Assembly: GCF_009796805.1 (NCBI RefSeq)
Contig: NZ_CP047029.1
Location: 4,168,001-4,232,000 of the forward strand
Direction: 5' to 3'
Source of the DNA: Algibacter sp. L1A34
GTDB taxonomy: Bacteria; Bacteroidota; Bacteroidia; Flavobacteriales; Flavobacteriaceae
DNA: 64,000 nt
Of the stretch, positions 55,085 through 63,668 are shown piece after piece. Each line of letters opens with the position of its first letter. Within the stretch, counting starts at the first letter, position 1. Below the pieces are notes generated by a model. It worked only from the letters and a program-made list of their open reading frames with translations, was not told the origin of the DNA and did no database searches. The translations under genes were made by a program, and so were the position numbers.

Positions 55085-58000
55085 TTAAAATCCAATATTT
55101 AAACCTAACATGATGGTACGACTTTGCGGGTAAGACCCCTCGTCTACACCTTCTCTTAAACCACTATAAGAATTAACATCAGGATCGAAACCTGTATATT
55201 TTGTCCAAGTAATAACATTAAGTGCAGAAGCGTAAACTTCCACCTTTCTTAGGCCTAGATTAGACACTACAGCATCAGGAAAATTATACTTTAAATTTAT
55301 ATTTTTAAGTTTTATATAAGATCCATCTTCAACCCAACGGCTTTGAATTCTACTATCCGATTGTAAAGGATCGTCTTGAACAGGCTTTGGAAAATCTGTA
55401 ACATCACCTTGTTCTCTCCATCTATTTAATGCATCTGTAGATAAGTTGTTATACCTTACAATAGAATTTCGTTGATGATTTATCTCACTATATATATCGT
55501 TTCCGTAAGAAAACTGAAAAAACACACCTAAACTAATGCCTTTATAAGAGAAGTTATTTGTAATCCCTCCAAAGAAATCTGGAGTAGCATCTCCAATAAC
55601 TTGTCTGTCATTATTATCAATAATGTTATTACCATCGACATCTTCCCAAATAGGATCTCCACCTTCAAACACAGCACCTAAAGCACCGTTGGTAACTTGA
55701 TTAACGTTGTCTTCATCTCGTGAGTAAACACCATTAAATTTCCAACCATAAAACGTTCCTATTGGACTGCCTTCTTGTAAAATATGGTAGCTACCGTTTT
55801 GAATAAAACCATTTGTTAATAAATCTTCAGGTAGCTCTGTAATTTGGTTGCGGTTAGAACTGATATTAAATCCAGTATCCCATTTAAATTCACCAACTAA
55901 ATTACGTGAGTTAAGCGATAATTCTATTCCTTTATTTTCAATACTCCCAATGTTTTGCGTTACATAAGAAAACCCTGTTGTTCTTGGTATTGGAACATTA
56001 TAAAGTAAATCTTCGGTAACTTTTAAATATACATCTGCATTGAATGTTATTCTATTTTTTAAGAAAGACAAATCTAAACCAGCATTATATTGTGTTGTTG
56101 TTTCCCATGATAAACCAGAGTTTGGCATTACTGATGGCGCAGCTCCAGAAAAATCTAAATAATTCGCACCAACAGCAAACTCTCCTTGTGCGGTATAGTT
56201 ACCAATAGACTCATTACCTGTTTGCCCAACACTTAAACGTATTTTGGCATCATTTACAACTTCTATATTCTTAAAGAAATTTTCGTCTGAAAAACGCCAC
56301 GCTAAAGAAGCCGATGGAAAATACCCAAATCTTTTATCTTCACCAAACCTTGAAGAGCCATCTGCACGAAGGTTTGCTTCAAACAAATATTTCCCTTTAT
56401 AATCATAAGACAGTCTTCCAAAATAAGATAGTAATGAATGTTCTGTTGTAATGTTTACATCTTGATTAGAAATAGTTCCTGCTCCATTTAAGGTTGTTAT
56501 ATTATCGCTAGAAAAGAACATACCATCTAATCCCGTTCTTTCATATTGCCAATTTTGAAAACTCATACCGGCTAGAGCTCCAAAATTATGATTTTCTCCA
56601 AACTGTTTATCCAATGTTAAAAAGGTTTCATTACCCCAAGTTAAATTATTTATAGCACGAACCTCACCGCTATTGTAACCTGCTCGATAATCTAGCGTAG
56701 AAGGAAGAAATTTATCTTCTTTCATAGAAACATAATCTAAATTAACGTTACTACGCAGCTTTAGTCCTTCTACAATATTATATTCAACATATTGATTTCC
56801 TATTATACGATTACTTTTATTAAGGTTTGTGGCAAGCTCTGCTAAACCAACTGGATTTCTTCTTCCAAATTGATACCCGTTATATGAGCCATCTGGCAGA
56901 TATATTGCAAAAGTTGGAGGACGCACTAATAATTCTCTAATAATACTTAGGTTATTAGCACCCGCAGCATTAATTCGTTTATTAACGCCATTTGTATAAG
57001 ATATACTTTGACCAAAAGTAAATTTGTCCGAAACTTTAAAATCAACATTTAAACGAGACGTAACTCTTTGGTAATTTGAATTTAAAATAATTCCATCCTG
57101 ATCTAAAAAAGAAGAACTCCACGAATACTTAACATCATCTGTTCCACCACGTACGGCAAAATCTATTTTATGCTGAGGTGCAATTCTAAGCACTTCATCT
57201 TGCCAATCTACATCTCCACTATTTCTAGGGTTTAGAGAATCGATAACAATAGCATTAGGCTGGGTTGGGTTATCCATATTTCTATAAGAATCAATAACCG
57301 CATCCCTATATTGGCTCGCGTTTAAAACACTTAATTTACGTGTTAAACTACTAATCCCGGTCGAAATATTAACATCTACTTGTGCTTTACCCGATTTTCC
57401 ACGTTTCGTGGTTATTAAAACTACACCGTTTGCAGCTCGGGAACCATAAATGGCTGTAGACGCTGCATCTTTCAATATCTCAATAGATTGAATATCATTT
57501 GGGTTAATATCTGCTAACGGATTTAAACCAAAATTTTCTGTACCATTTAAAGTTGATAAGGAATTGGATTCTATTGGAACACCATCAACAACATAAAGCG
57601 GTGTATTTCCAGAGTTTAAAGACGAATTCCCTCTCACCTTTATAGACATCCCTCCTCCTGGAGCACCTGAATTAGAAACAACTTGAACTCCAGCAGCTCG
57701 ACCTTGTATTGCAGATATAGGATCTTGTAAATTAGATTCGCTAATATCGTCACTACTTATAGAAACTATAGAACCCGTTAAATTTCTTTTCTTTTTAACG
57801 CCATAACCAACTATTACCAACTCATCAAGTTCATCAACGGCGGGAGATAAAGCGACGTTAATTTCTTTTTCGCTACCAATTTTAAGTTCCATATCAACAT
57901 ATCCTAAATATGTGAACAGTAAAACATCGTTAGGAGAAACATCCCCTATGCTGTAAACACCACTCATATCTGATGATACGCCTCTAATTGAGCCTTTTAG

Positions 58001-58177
58001 AATAATATTTACTCCAAACAAAGACTCTCCTGTTATTTCATCGGTGATCTTACCGGAAACAGTCATATTCTGAGAATACATATGAGCTGTAGAGAAACAA
58101 ATAGCAAGCAACGCCAAAATTGTTTTACTCTTCCATTTCCATAAACCGAGAAAAGGTTTTTTTGTTAGTTTTTTCAT
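55085..58177 (-). CDS. SusC-like TonB-dependent receptor (pair 2)
   Basis: 1030 residues. A signal peptide (to about residue 36) precedes a carboxypeptidase-regulatory-like domain (TVSGKITDEITGESLFGVNI), a plug (ELVIVGYGVKKKRNLTGSIV, PLYVVDGVPIESNS, IQSIEILKDAASTAIYG) and a barrel closing with TIMLGLNIGF. It is the first gene of a six-gene operon (SusC, SusD, fasciclin lipoprotein, GH16-like, NagB, GH20). A LacI-type operator overlaps its promoter at 58210-58249, so it should be induced when the LacI repressor is released. Confidence 0.94.
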   Translation of the reverse strand: MKKLTKKPFLGLWKWKSKTILALLAICFSTAHMYSQNMTVSGKITDEITGESLFGVNIILKGSIRGVSSDMSGVYSIGDVSPNDVLLFTYLGYVDMELKIGSEKEINVALSPAVDELDELVIVGYGVKKKRNLTGSIVSISSDDISESNLQDPISAIQGRAAGVQVVSNSGAPGGGMSIKVRGNSSLNSGNTPLYVVDGVPIESNSLSTLNGTENFGLNPLADINPNDIQSIEILKDAASTAIYGSRAANGVVLITTKRGKSGKAQVDVNISTGISSLTRKLSVLNASQYRDAVIDSYRNMDNPTQPNAIVIDSLNPRNSGDVDWQDEVLRIAPQHKIDFAVRGGTDDVKYSWSSSFLDQDGIILNSNYQRVTSRLNVDFKVSDKFTFGQSISYTNGVNKRINAAGANNLSIIRELLVRPPTFAIYLPDGSYNGYQFGRRNPVGLAELATNLNKSNRIIGNQYVEYNIVEGLKLRSNVNLDYVSMKEDKFLPSTLDYRAGYNSGEVRAINNLTWGNETFLTLDKQFGENHNFGALAGMSFQNWQYERTGLDGMFFSSDNITTLNGAGTISNQDVNITTEHSLLSYFGRLSYDYKGKYLFEANLRADGSSRFGEDKRFGYFPSASLAWRFSDENFFKNIEVVNDAKIRLSVGQTGNESIGNYTAQGEFAVGANYLDFSGAAPSVMPNSGLSWETTTQYNAGLDLSFLKNRITFNADVYLKVTEDLLYNVPIPRTTGFSYVTQNIGSIENKGIELSLNSRNLVGEFKWDTGFNISSNRNQITELPEDLLTNGFIQNGSYHILQEGSPIGTFYGWKFNGVYSRDEDNVNQVTNGALGAVFEGGDPIWEDVDGNNIIDNNDRQVIGDATPDFFGGITNNFSYKGISLGVFFQFSYGNDIYSEINHQRNSIVRYNNLSTDALNRWREQGDVTDFPKPVQDDPLQSDSRIQSRWVEDGSYIKLKNINLKYNFPDAVVSNLGLRKVEVYASALNVITWTKYTGFDPDVNSYSGLREGVDEGSYPQSRTIMLGLNIGF

Positions 58178-58209
58178 GAATTAAAATTTGTTAATGAGAA
58201 TTAGTTTTT

Positions 58210-58249
58210 CAAATATAACTAAAATTAGATTCAATGCAAACGTTTGCAT
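58210..58249 (-). promoter_or_regulatory. LacI-type operator over the SusC pair 2 promoter
   Basis: ATGCAAACGTTTGCAT at 58234-58249 is a perfect 16-bp palindrome identical in core to the site before GH20 copy 1. On the minus strand TATATTTG (58210-58217) is a perfect -7 element, and TTTG (58237-58240), inside the operator, is a -33 element at 19-base spacing. Repressor binding would hide the -33 region. Confidence 0.8.
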
Positions 58250-58352
58250 AAAATATTTTAACAATAATCTTAACATTTAACACGATAAAATCAACAAACT
58301 GTGGCAATAATTCATAAATATCGCTTTTTCGATATAATTAAAGTATTAAATA

Positions 58353-58368
58353 ATGCAAACGATTGTGA
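58353..58368. promoter_or_regulatory. Auxiliary LacI-type half operator
   Basis: ATGCAAACGATTGTGA keeps the left half of the ATGCAAACGTTTGCAT palindrome exactly and a weak right half. Its centre is 119 bases upstream of the main SusC operator, a spacing that could support looping by a LacI-type dimer of dimers, if this regulator can tetramerise. Confidence 0.4.
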
Positions 58369-58619
58369 AATGTGAATTTATTGATACTATAAATTGAATA
58401 ATTGAATTTTTTTAATGAAGAATTTAAGAAATCTATAAAATTGATATATTGAAAGGTTTGGTAGTTTTCTAGGAGCTTCAGAGTATTGATTTTCATCTGT
58501 TTACCCCCTATTAACTACTTGTAACCATATTATATATTGAAGCGCATTAGACTAAGAACATGAATGACTTTTGCAAAATGAGTTCAACGGTGATATGGTT
58601 TTTAATGATTAAAAAAAAA

Positions 58620-60221
58620 TCATTTGACTATAATTTTTATTCGTTTGATAATTTTTTCTTTTTCAAATTCAATAAAATAAAAACCTGATTGGGTATTTAT
58701 TAACACATGATCATTCGAGAAATTTTTAGATGAGAATACAACTCTCCCATTTATATCCATTATTCTTAATGCATCGAGTTCTATTTTCTGGTTGAATTTT
58801 AGAACATGACCAGTAACCGGATTGATTACCCTAATATTATCGATTTCAATTTGAGCTACGCTTAAAGTTGCACAAACGCTAGAAAAAGAATTTTCATTTT
58901 CAATAAGTCCCTTTGGTGTTAAGTCTTTGCCAGAAAGCCCTATATAATTACTAGGGTATTTTTCGGCTCTAAATATGGGGTTGAAATTTTGAGAAATATT
59001 ATCAAATTGATTAAATATACTATTCCCAGATGGATTTTTATAAGTCCATACGTGCTCACCAGCTTTTGTAATTTCAGATACCTGCCCTAAAGAACTTTGA
59101 CAGATTATAAAATTCCCATTTGGAAGGCTATGTGCTCCAGATTTTATTGTTTCGTACATGGGGTTTTCTAATATATCACCACTCCACGACCAGTTAAAAT
59201 CTAATGGTTTAAATGTATTATTCTCTTTAGTATACGTAGTACCAGACATCTCAGTATTTAATAAATGTACTGTGCTGTAAACTCTAGTTTGATCACTACC
59301 ATTGCTAAAAACAGATATTTTACCTTCATCCAAATACCCAGGTTCTACCCATTTTACATCATGTTGCGAAAATAGTTTTTGATCTTCAACTCCTCCTTGT
59401 TTGTAAACTCTAGAGTTACCCCACCTCCACAACAAATCGCCTCCAAGATTTGAATAACCTCCAGTATGTCCCGCAGCCTCAGCAGTTGTGGTACTGTGAT
59501 CAATAATATAAATTTCATTTAAATTTCGTGCAGAGATAATAATTTGATCAAGATTTGCATTATAATCAATCCCATTTACATGCGTATAACCTCTATCCAA
59601 ACTTTCAATATTAGAATCTACATAGTTTATATCAATACGTTCGGGATGATTTTCAATAACACCAAAATTCGCTTTTGAACTATCATAATCTTGAATGATA
59701 TGGTCTATAAATTTCCATTCCCAAACAATTTCAGCTTGGTTAGTTCCAATAGGTTTTAATTCAACTATTTTATCTAAGTCAATAACTTGATCAACTTTAA
59801 GAGGATCTTTTCCTTGAGCAATAATCTCTGTATTAGAATAGCTATCTCTAACGATGCATAAAATATTTCCATTTGGAAGCGGCTCAATATCATGATGTTG
59901 ATTTAACCCATTGGCATTCATTTCATAATTCCATAGCACTGTATTATCCCAATCTCTAATTTCTAACATATTTCTTCCTGCCCTGAGCAAGGTGCCATTT
60001 TCTAAAAGATAACAGGTTGCTCCAGGAAACTCAGTAAAAGTCCATTCATTTACCTTTTCACCACAGTTATTAATTAAATACACACTATAGTTTACTTCTG
60101 GTGTAAATAGCGTATAACCTTCGGAAACATTGTTGTCTAAAAAAAGTAACCCAACTGTTGGTGCTTGCGCCCTAACGAGAGAAACGATTAAAAGAAGAAT
60201 GTATGTTATTTTTTTTATCAA
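58620..60221 (-). CDS. Aryl-sulfate sulfotransferase-like secreted protein (ASST, copy 2) with T9SS domain
   Basis: 533 residues if the start is TTG at 60219-60221, which gives a clean signal peptide (M)IKKITYILLLIVSLVRAQ; no in-frame ATG precedes this, and a TTG further upstream at 60302 lies inside an operator. ASST motifs are QHHDIEPLPNGN (H110), GYTHVNGIDY (H214), IISARNLNEIY (R232) and FSQHDVKW (H287), matching the catalytic pattern of copy 1. The last about 80 residues (VINPVTGHVLKF to KRIKIIVK) form a type A T9SS signal, so it is secreted or surface-attached rather than lipid-anchored. A LacI palindrome precedes it. Substrate unknown. Confidence 0.72.
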   Translation of the reverse strand: MIKKITYILLLIVSLVRAQAPTVGLLFLDNNVSEGYTLFTPEVNYSVYLINNCGEKVNEWTFTEFPGATCYLLENGTLLRAGRNMLEIRDWDNTVLWNYEMNANGLNQHHDIEPLPNGNILCIVRDSYSNTEIIAQGKDPLKVDQVIDLDKIVELKPIGTNQAEIVWEWKFIDHIIQDYDSSKANFGVIENHPERIDINYVDSNIESLDRGYTHVNGIDYNANLDQIIISARNLNEIYIIDHSTTTAEAAGHTGGYSNLGGDLLWRWGNSRVYKQGGVEDQKLFSQHDVKWVEPGYLDEGKISVFSNGSDQTRVYSTVHLLNTEMSGTTYTKENNTFKPLDFNWSWSGDILENPMYETIKSGAHSLPNGNFIICQSSLGQVSEITKAGEHVWTYKNPSGNSIFNQFDNISQNFNPIFRAEKYPSNYIGLSGKDLTPKGLIENENSFSSVCATLSVAQIEIDNIRVINPVTGHVLKFNQKIELDALRIMDINGRVVFSSKNFSNDHVLINTQSGFYFIEFEKEKIIKRIKIIVK

Positions 60222-60296
60222 AATATTATTATAAATAGTTGATTTACACAAAAAAGCACAATATAAAAATTTAAAAGTAAAGAATAAAAGGTGAAA

Positions 60297-60312
60297 TTGC
60301 AAACGTTTGCAA
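60297..60312. promoter_or_regulatory. LacI-type operator before sulfotransferase copy 2
   Basis: TTGCAAACGTTTGCAA at 60297-60312 is a perfect 16-bp palindrome sharing the GCAAACGTTTGC core with the other sites. It lies 76 bases upstream of the TTG start, just after the NagB fusion stop codon (60360), so the sulfotransferase gene probably has its own LacI-controlled promoter. No convincing -7 element was found at the usual spacing. Confidence 0.7.
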
Positions 60313-60359
60313 AACCGATTAATTCACCAATGGTACCCCTTTAAAATTGTATATCTAGT

Positions 60360-62288
60360 TTAATACTCCCATCGTACAAAAGCCTCCATAGCAGCGTAAT
60401 GCGATAACCCTAATTGGTGATATATATCGGCAGTTTCTCGGTTTCTATCCTCAGCTCGTTGCCAAAACTCTCGACTATCATTCCCCTGAAATACCACCCC
60501 ATCTTTTTGAGATTGGTGTTTAAAAATACCTTTTCGCTTTTCTAGAACTTGGTCTGGCCCCATTGGTACTGCCATTTCAATTTCATCAATACCCCACTCT
60601 TGCCATGCGCCTCGGTATAGCCATACCCAGCAATCTTTCATAAACGTTTTAGGTTTAAGTTGCTTTACAGCTTCAAAAATAGCATCTAAACAAACTTTAT
60701 GAGTGCCATGTGGATCGGCTAAATCACCAGCAGCATATATTTGGTGTGGTTTTATTTTTTCGATTAAATCTGAAGTTATTTTAACATCTGCGATACCAAT
60801 TGGGTTCTTTTTTATGGCCCCAGTTTCATAAAATGGCAATTCCATAAAATGTATCTGTTCATCTGGAATACCAACAAAATGGCATGTAGCACGGGCTTCA
60901 CCTTTACGTATCAATCCTTTTATGTAACGTACTTCGGCAGTATCAATTTCACTAGATTTTTTATTCTTTAAAAACTTAGCCGCTTTTTTATAAATGGCGC
61001 TCGCTTCTGTATTTTCTATTCCAAACTTATCGTTATAATCACATACAAAACTTGCAAAACGCAGAGCCTCATCATCGGCTACAGCAATATTTCCTGAGGT
61101 TTGGTATCCTATATGCACTTCGTGCCCTTGTTCTTGCAAACGTTTAAATGTACCGCCCATACTAATAATATCATCGTCGGGATGTGGACTAAAAATAAGT
61201 ACGCGCTTTTTTGCAGGTTCGGCACGTTCTGGACGTTTACTATCGTCTGCATTAGGTTTACCACCTGGCCAACCTGTGATAGTATTTTGAAGTTTATTAA
61301 ATATGCTAATATTAATATCGTAAGCGGGACCGGAATCTGCCAATAAATCACTCATACCGTTTTCTATATAATCGGCATCAGTAAGCATTAAAATAGGTTT
61401 CTTTAAATCTAAGGCTAAATTTAAAACGGCTTTGCGAATTAATTTATCGGTCCAAACAATTTTTTCAACTAACCACGGGCTATTTACACGTGTTAGTTTT
61501 GATGCTGCCGCATTATCCAATACAAAGGTGGCGTTGTTGTGCTCTTGCAAATATGAAGCAGGTACCAAGTTGGTAACCGTATCTTCTACAGAGGCTTTTA
61601 TAATATTAGATTTGCCTTCGCCCCAAGCCATTAAAATCACTCTCTTGGCTTCCATAATTTTTTTCACACCTAAAGTGATAGCTGTTCGAGGTGTATTGTT
61701 TAAGCCGGAAAAATCGCCACTCGCCGCCACTCTAGTGATATGATCTAGAGCTACCAAACGCGTTTTTGAGTTTTGAAGCGATCCCGATTCATTAAACCCA
61801 ATATGCCCATTGCCACCTATACCTAAAATTTGCAAATCAATACCACCTAAAGCTTCTATTTTTGCCTCGTAAGCATCACAATAACCTGCAATAGCTTCTT
61901 TGGATAATAATCCGTCGGGGATATTGTAATTTTCTGGTAAAATATCAACATGATTAAACAACTGCTCTTTCATGAAGCGCACGTAACTATTAATAGAATC
62001 TGGCTCCATTGGGTAGTATTCATCTAAATTAAATGATACTACATTTTTAAAGCTTAAGCCCTCTTCTTTATGCAAGCGTACTAGCTCTGCATAAAGTCCT
62101 TTAGGTGAACTTCCTGTTGCTAATCCTAAAATACAAGGTTGCTTTTGAGATTGTTTAACTTTTATTAAATCTGCAATTTCTTTAGCTACAGCCTTTGATG
62201 CCATAGTTGAGTTCTCAAAAACAATGGTTCCTATGTTCTCAAACCTTTTTTCAAAGCCTGTTGCTTTGTCTGTGTTACTCTTTAACAT
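60360..62288 (-). CDS. nagB: NagB-PIG-L fusion, glucosamine-6-phosphate deaminase (copy 2)
   Basis: 642 residues from ATG at 62286-62288, chosen because it matches the start of copy 1 (MLKSNTDKATGFEKRFEN) and lies 16 bases after the MFS stop; an ATG at 62348 would overlap that gene. Same layout as copy 1: NagB domain with FNLDEYYPM and GIGGNGHIGFNES, then the PIG-L-like domain with FSPHPDDDIISMGGT and AGDLADPHGTH. Long stretches are identical between copies, with changes mainly in residues 230-275 and 430-520. It supplies fructose-6-phosphate from glucosamine-6-phosphate. Confidence 0.9.
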   Translation of the reverse strand: MLKSNTDKATGFEKRFENIGTIVFENSTMASKAVAKEIADLIKVKQSQKQPCILGLATGSSPKGLYAELVRLHKEEGLSFKNVVSFNLDEYYPMEPDSINSYVRFMKEQLFNHVDILPENYNIPDGLLSKEAIAGYCDAYEAKIEALGGIDLQILGIGGNGHIGFNESGSLQNSKTRLVALDHITRVAASGDFSGLNNTPRTAITLGVKKIMEAKRVILMAWGEGKSNIIKASVEDTVTNLVPASYLQEHNNATFVLDNAAASKLTRVNSPWLVEKIVWTDKLIRKAVLNLALDLKKPILMLTDADYIENGMSDLLADSGPAYDINISIFNKLQNTITGWPGGKPNADDSKRPERAEPAKKRVLIFSPHPDDDIISMGGTFKRLQEQGHEVHIGYQTSGNIAVADDEALRFASFVCDYNDKFGIENTEASAIYKKAAKFLKNKKSSEIDTAEVRYIKGLIRKGEARATCHFVGIPDEQIHFMELPFYETGAIKKNPIGIADVKITSDLIEKIKPHQIYAAGDLADPHGTHKVCLDAIFEAVKQLKPKTFMKDCWVWLYRGAWQEWGIDEIEMAVPMGPDQVLEKRKGIFKHQSQKDGVVFQGNDSREFWQRAEDRNRETADIYHQLGLSHYAAMEAFVRWEY

Positions 62289-62304
62289 GCTTATTTTTTT
62301 TATT

Positions 62305-63618
62305 TTATTGTTTTGACCAACTTTTGTATTTGTGTCCCCATAATGCAAAAAATAGAATTAATACATAGCAGGGAATTAATATCCAATAACTATTTGTTGA
62401 GGCGGTTGCCAAAGCATCTACTTCATTTAGTCCGTTTGTAATGAGTTCTTGTTTATTAGCATCTACCATTCTGCCATATAGTGGAGGAATAATAGCACCT
62501 CCAGAAATAGCCATAATTAATAACGCCGAACCCGTTTTAGTAAACTTTCCTAAACCCGCTAAGGTTAGTGGCCATACAGCTGGCCAAACTAACGCGTTGG
62601 AAATCCCTAAGGCAGCAACAAATAAAACAGACGTAAAGCCCGTTGTAGAAAGGATACACATACTAAAAATAATACCTAAAGTGGCGCTTATTTTTAGAGC
62701 CGTACCTTGTTTTAAATATTTAGGTATTAAAATAACCCCAACTATATAAGTACACACCATAGCGAAGAGTGTTAACGTCGTGAAAAATTTAGCATCGGCT
62801 GCCGGAAAACCTAATGAGATGCCGTAAGCTATAATGGTATCACCTGCTATTACCTCAGCACCTACATAAACAAAGAGCGTTAAAACTCCCAACCATAAAT
62901 GAGGAAACTGAAAAATACTAGTTTTCGCTGTGGTACCTGCTTTGGTTTCTTCATCTTCGGCGGCTTCCACATGAGGCAAAGGCGCTTTTCTAATTAAAAT
63001 CCCCAGAACAAACAAAACAATGGCCATTACTAAATAAGGCATAAACACACTATCGGCCATTGTATCTAAAAGCACGCCCTTTTCTTCTAAAGAAGCAGTA
63101 CCTAACTTTTCTTTTACCTCATCGATACCTGATAGCAATAGTGCTCCAAATATTAATGAACCTAAAGCTCCTGCCACTTTATTCGCAATACCCATAATAG
63201 CGATACGTTTGGCACCACTATCTATTGGTCCTAATATGGTAATGTATGGATTGGCTGCGGTTTGTAAAAGCGTCATCCCGATACCTTGAATAAAAATACC
63301 TGCTAAAAACACCCAATATGTTCTTGCTTCTGCTGCTGGTATAAAAACTAAGGCGCCAATAGCCATGATTATCAGGCCTAAAGACATGCCTTTTTTATAG
63401 CCAATTTTATTCAAAATCCAAGAGGCTGGTAGCGCCATCACTACAAATGAAATATAAGATGCCGACGCGACCAAGTAAGATTGTGCGTCAGTAAGTTCAT
63501 TAATGGTTTTCATAAAAGGGATTAATGCTCCATTGATCCAGGTTACAAAACCGAATATAAAAAATAGACTCGCTATAATTATGATGGCGGTTAAATTGTT
63601 GTTTATGGGTTCTTTCAT
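62305..63618 (-). CDS. nagP: GlcNAc-type MFS transporter (copy 2)
   Basis: A 437-residue inner-membrane carrier with about 12 membrane segments and the motifs FGFVTWINGALIPFMK and LLQTAANPYITILGP. It is near-identical to the carrier at 32728-34056 except for the N-terminus and the central loop. It lies between the nagA fragment upstream (50-base gap) and the NagB fusion downstream, forming a compact nagA-nagP-nagB uptake and catabolism unit. Substrate GlcNAc is inferred from these neighbours. Confidence 0.88.
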   Translation of the reverse strand: MKEPINNNLTAIIIIASLFFIFGFVTWINGALIPFMKTINELTDAQSYLVASASYISFVVMALPASWILNKIGYKKGMSLGLIIMAIGALVFIPAAEARTYWVFLAGIFIQGIGMTLLQTAANPYITILGPIDSGAKRIAIMGIANKVAGALGSLIFGALLLSGIDEVKEKLGTASLEEKGVLLDTMADSVFMPYLVMAIVLFVLGILIRKAPLPHVEAAEDEETKAGTTAKTSIFQFPHLWLGVLTLFVYVGAEVIAGDTIIAYGISLGFPAADAKFFTTLTLFAMVCTYIVGVILIPKYLKQGTALKISATLGIIFSMCILSTTGFTSVLFVAALGISNALVWPAVWPLTLAGLGKFTKTGSALLIMAISGGAIIPPLYGRMVDANKQELITNGLNEVDALATASTNSYWILIPCYVLILFFALWGHKYKSWSKQ

Positions 63619-63668
63619 ATTTGGTTTTATAATATTTACTTACTTATATTTTTTTTCAATCTTAAACT

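Larger units (their letters stand above)
58178..58619. other. Regulatory region of the second SusCD operon
   Basis: This 442-base gap between the sulfotransferase copy 2 stop and SusC holds the promoter and two LacI-type operators annotated separately. No other gene, repeat or RNA was recognised. Confidence 0.55.

Noticed and set aside
61109-61351. Paired frames on both strands inside nagB copy 2
   Set aside because: They are alternative-frame shadows of the PIG-L domain; nothing comparable is functional in copy 1.
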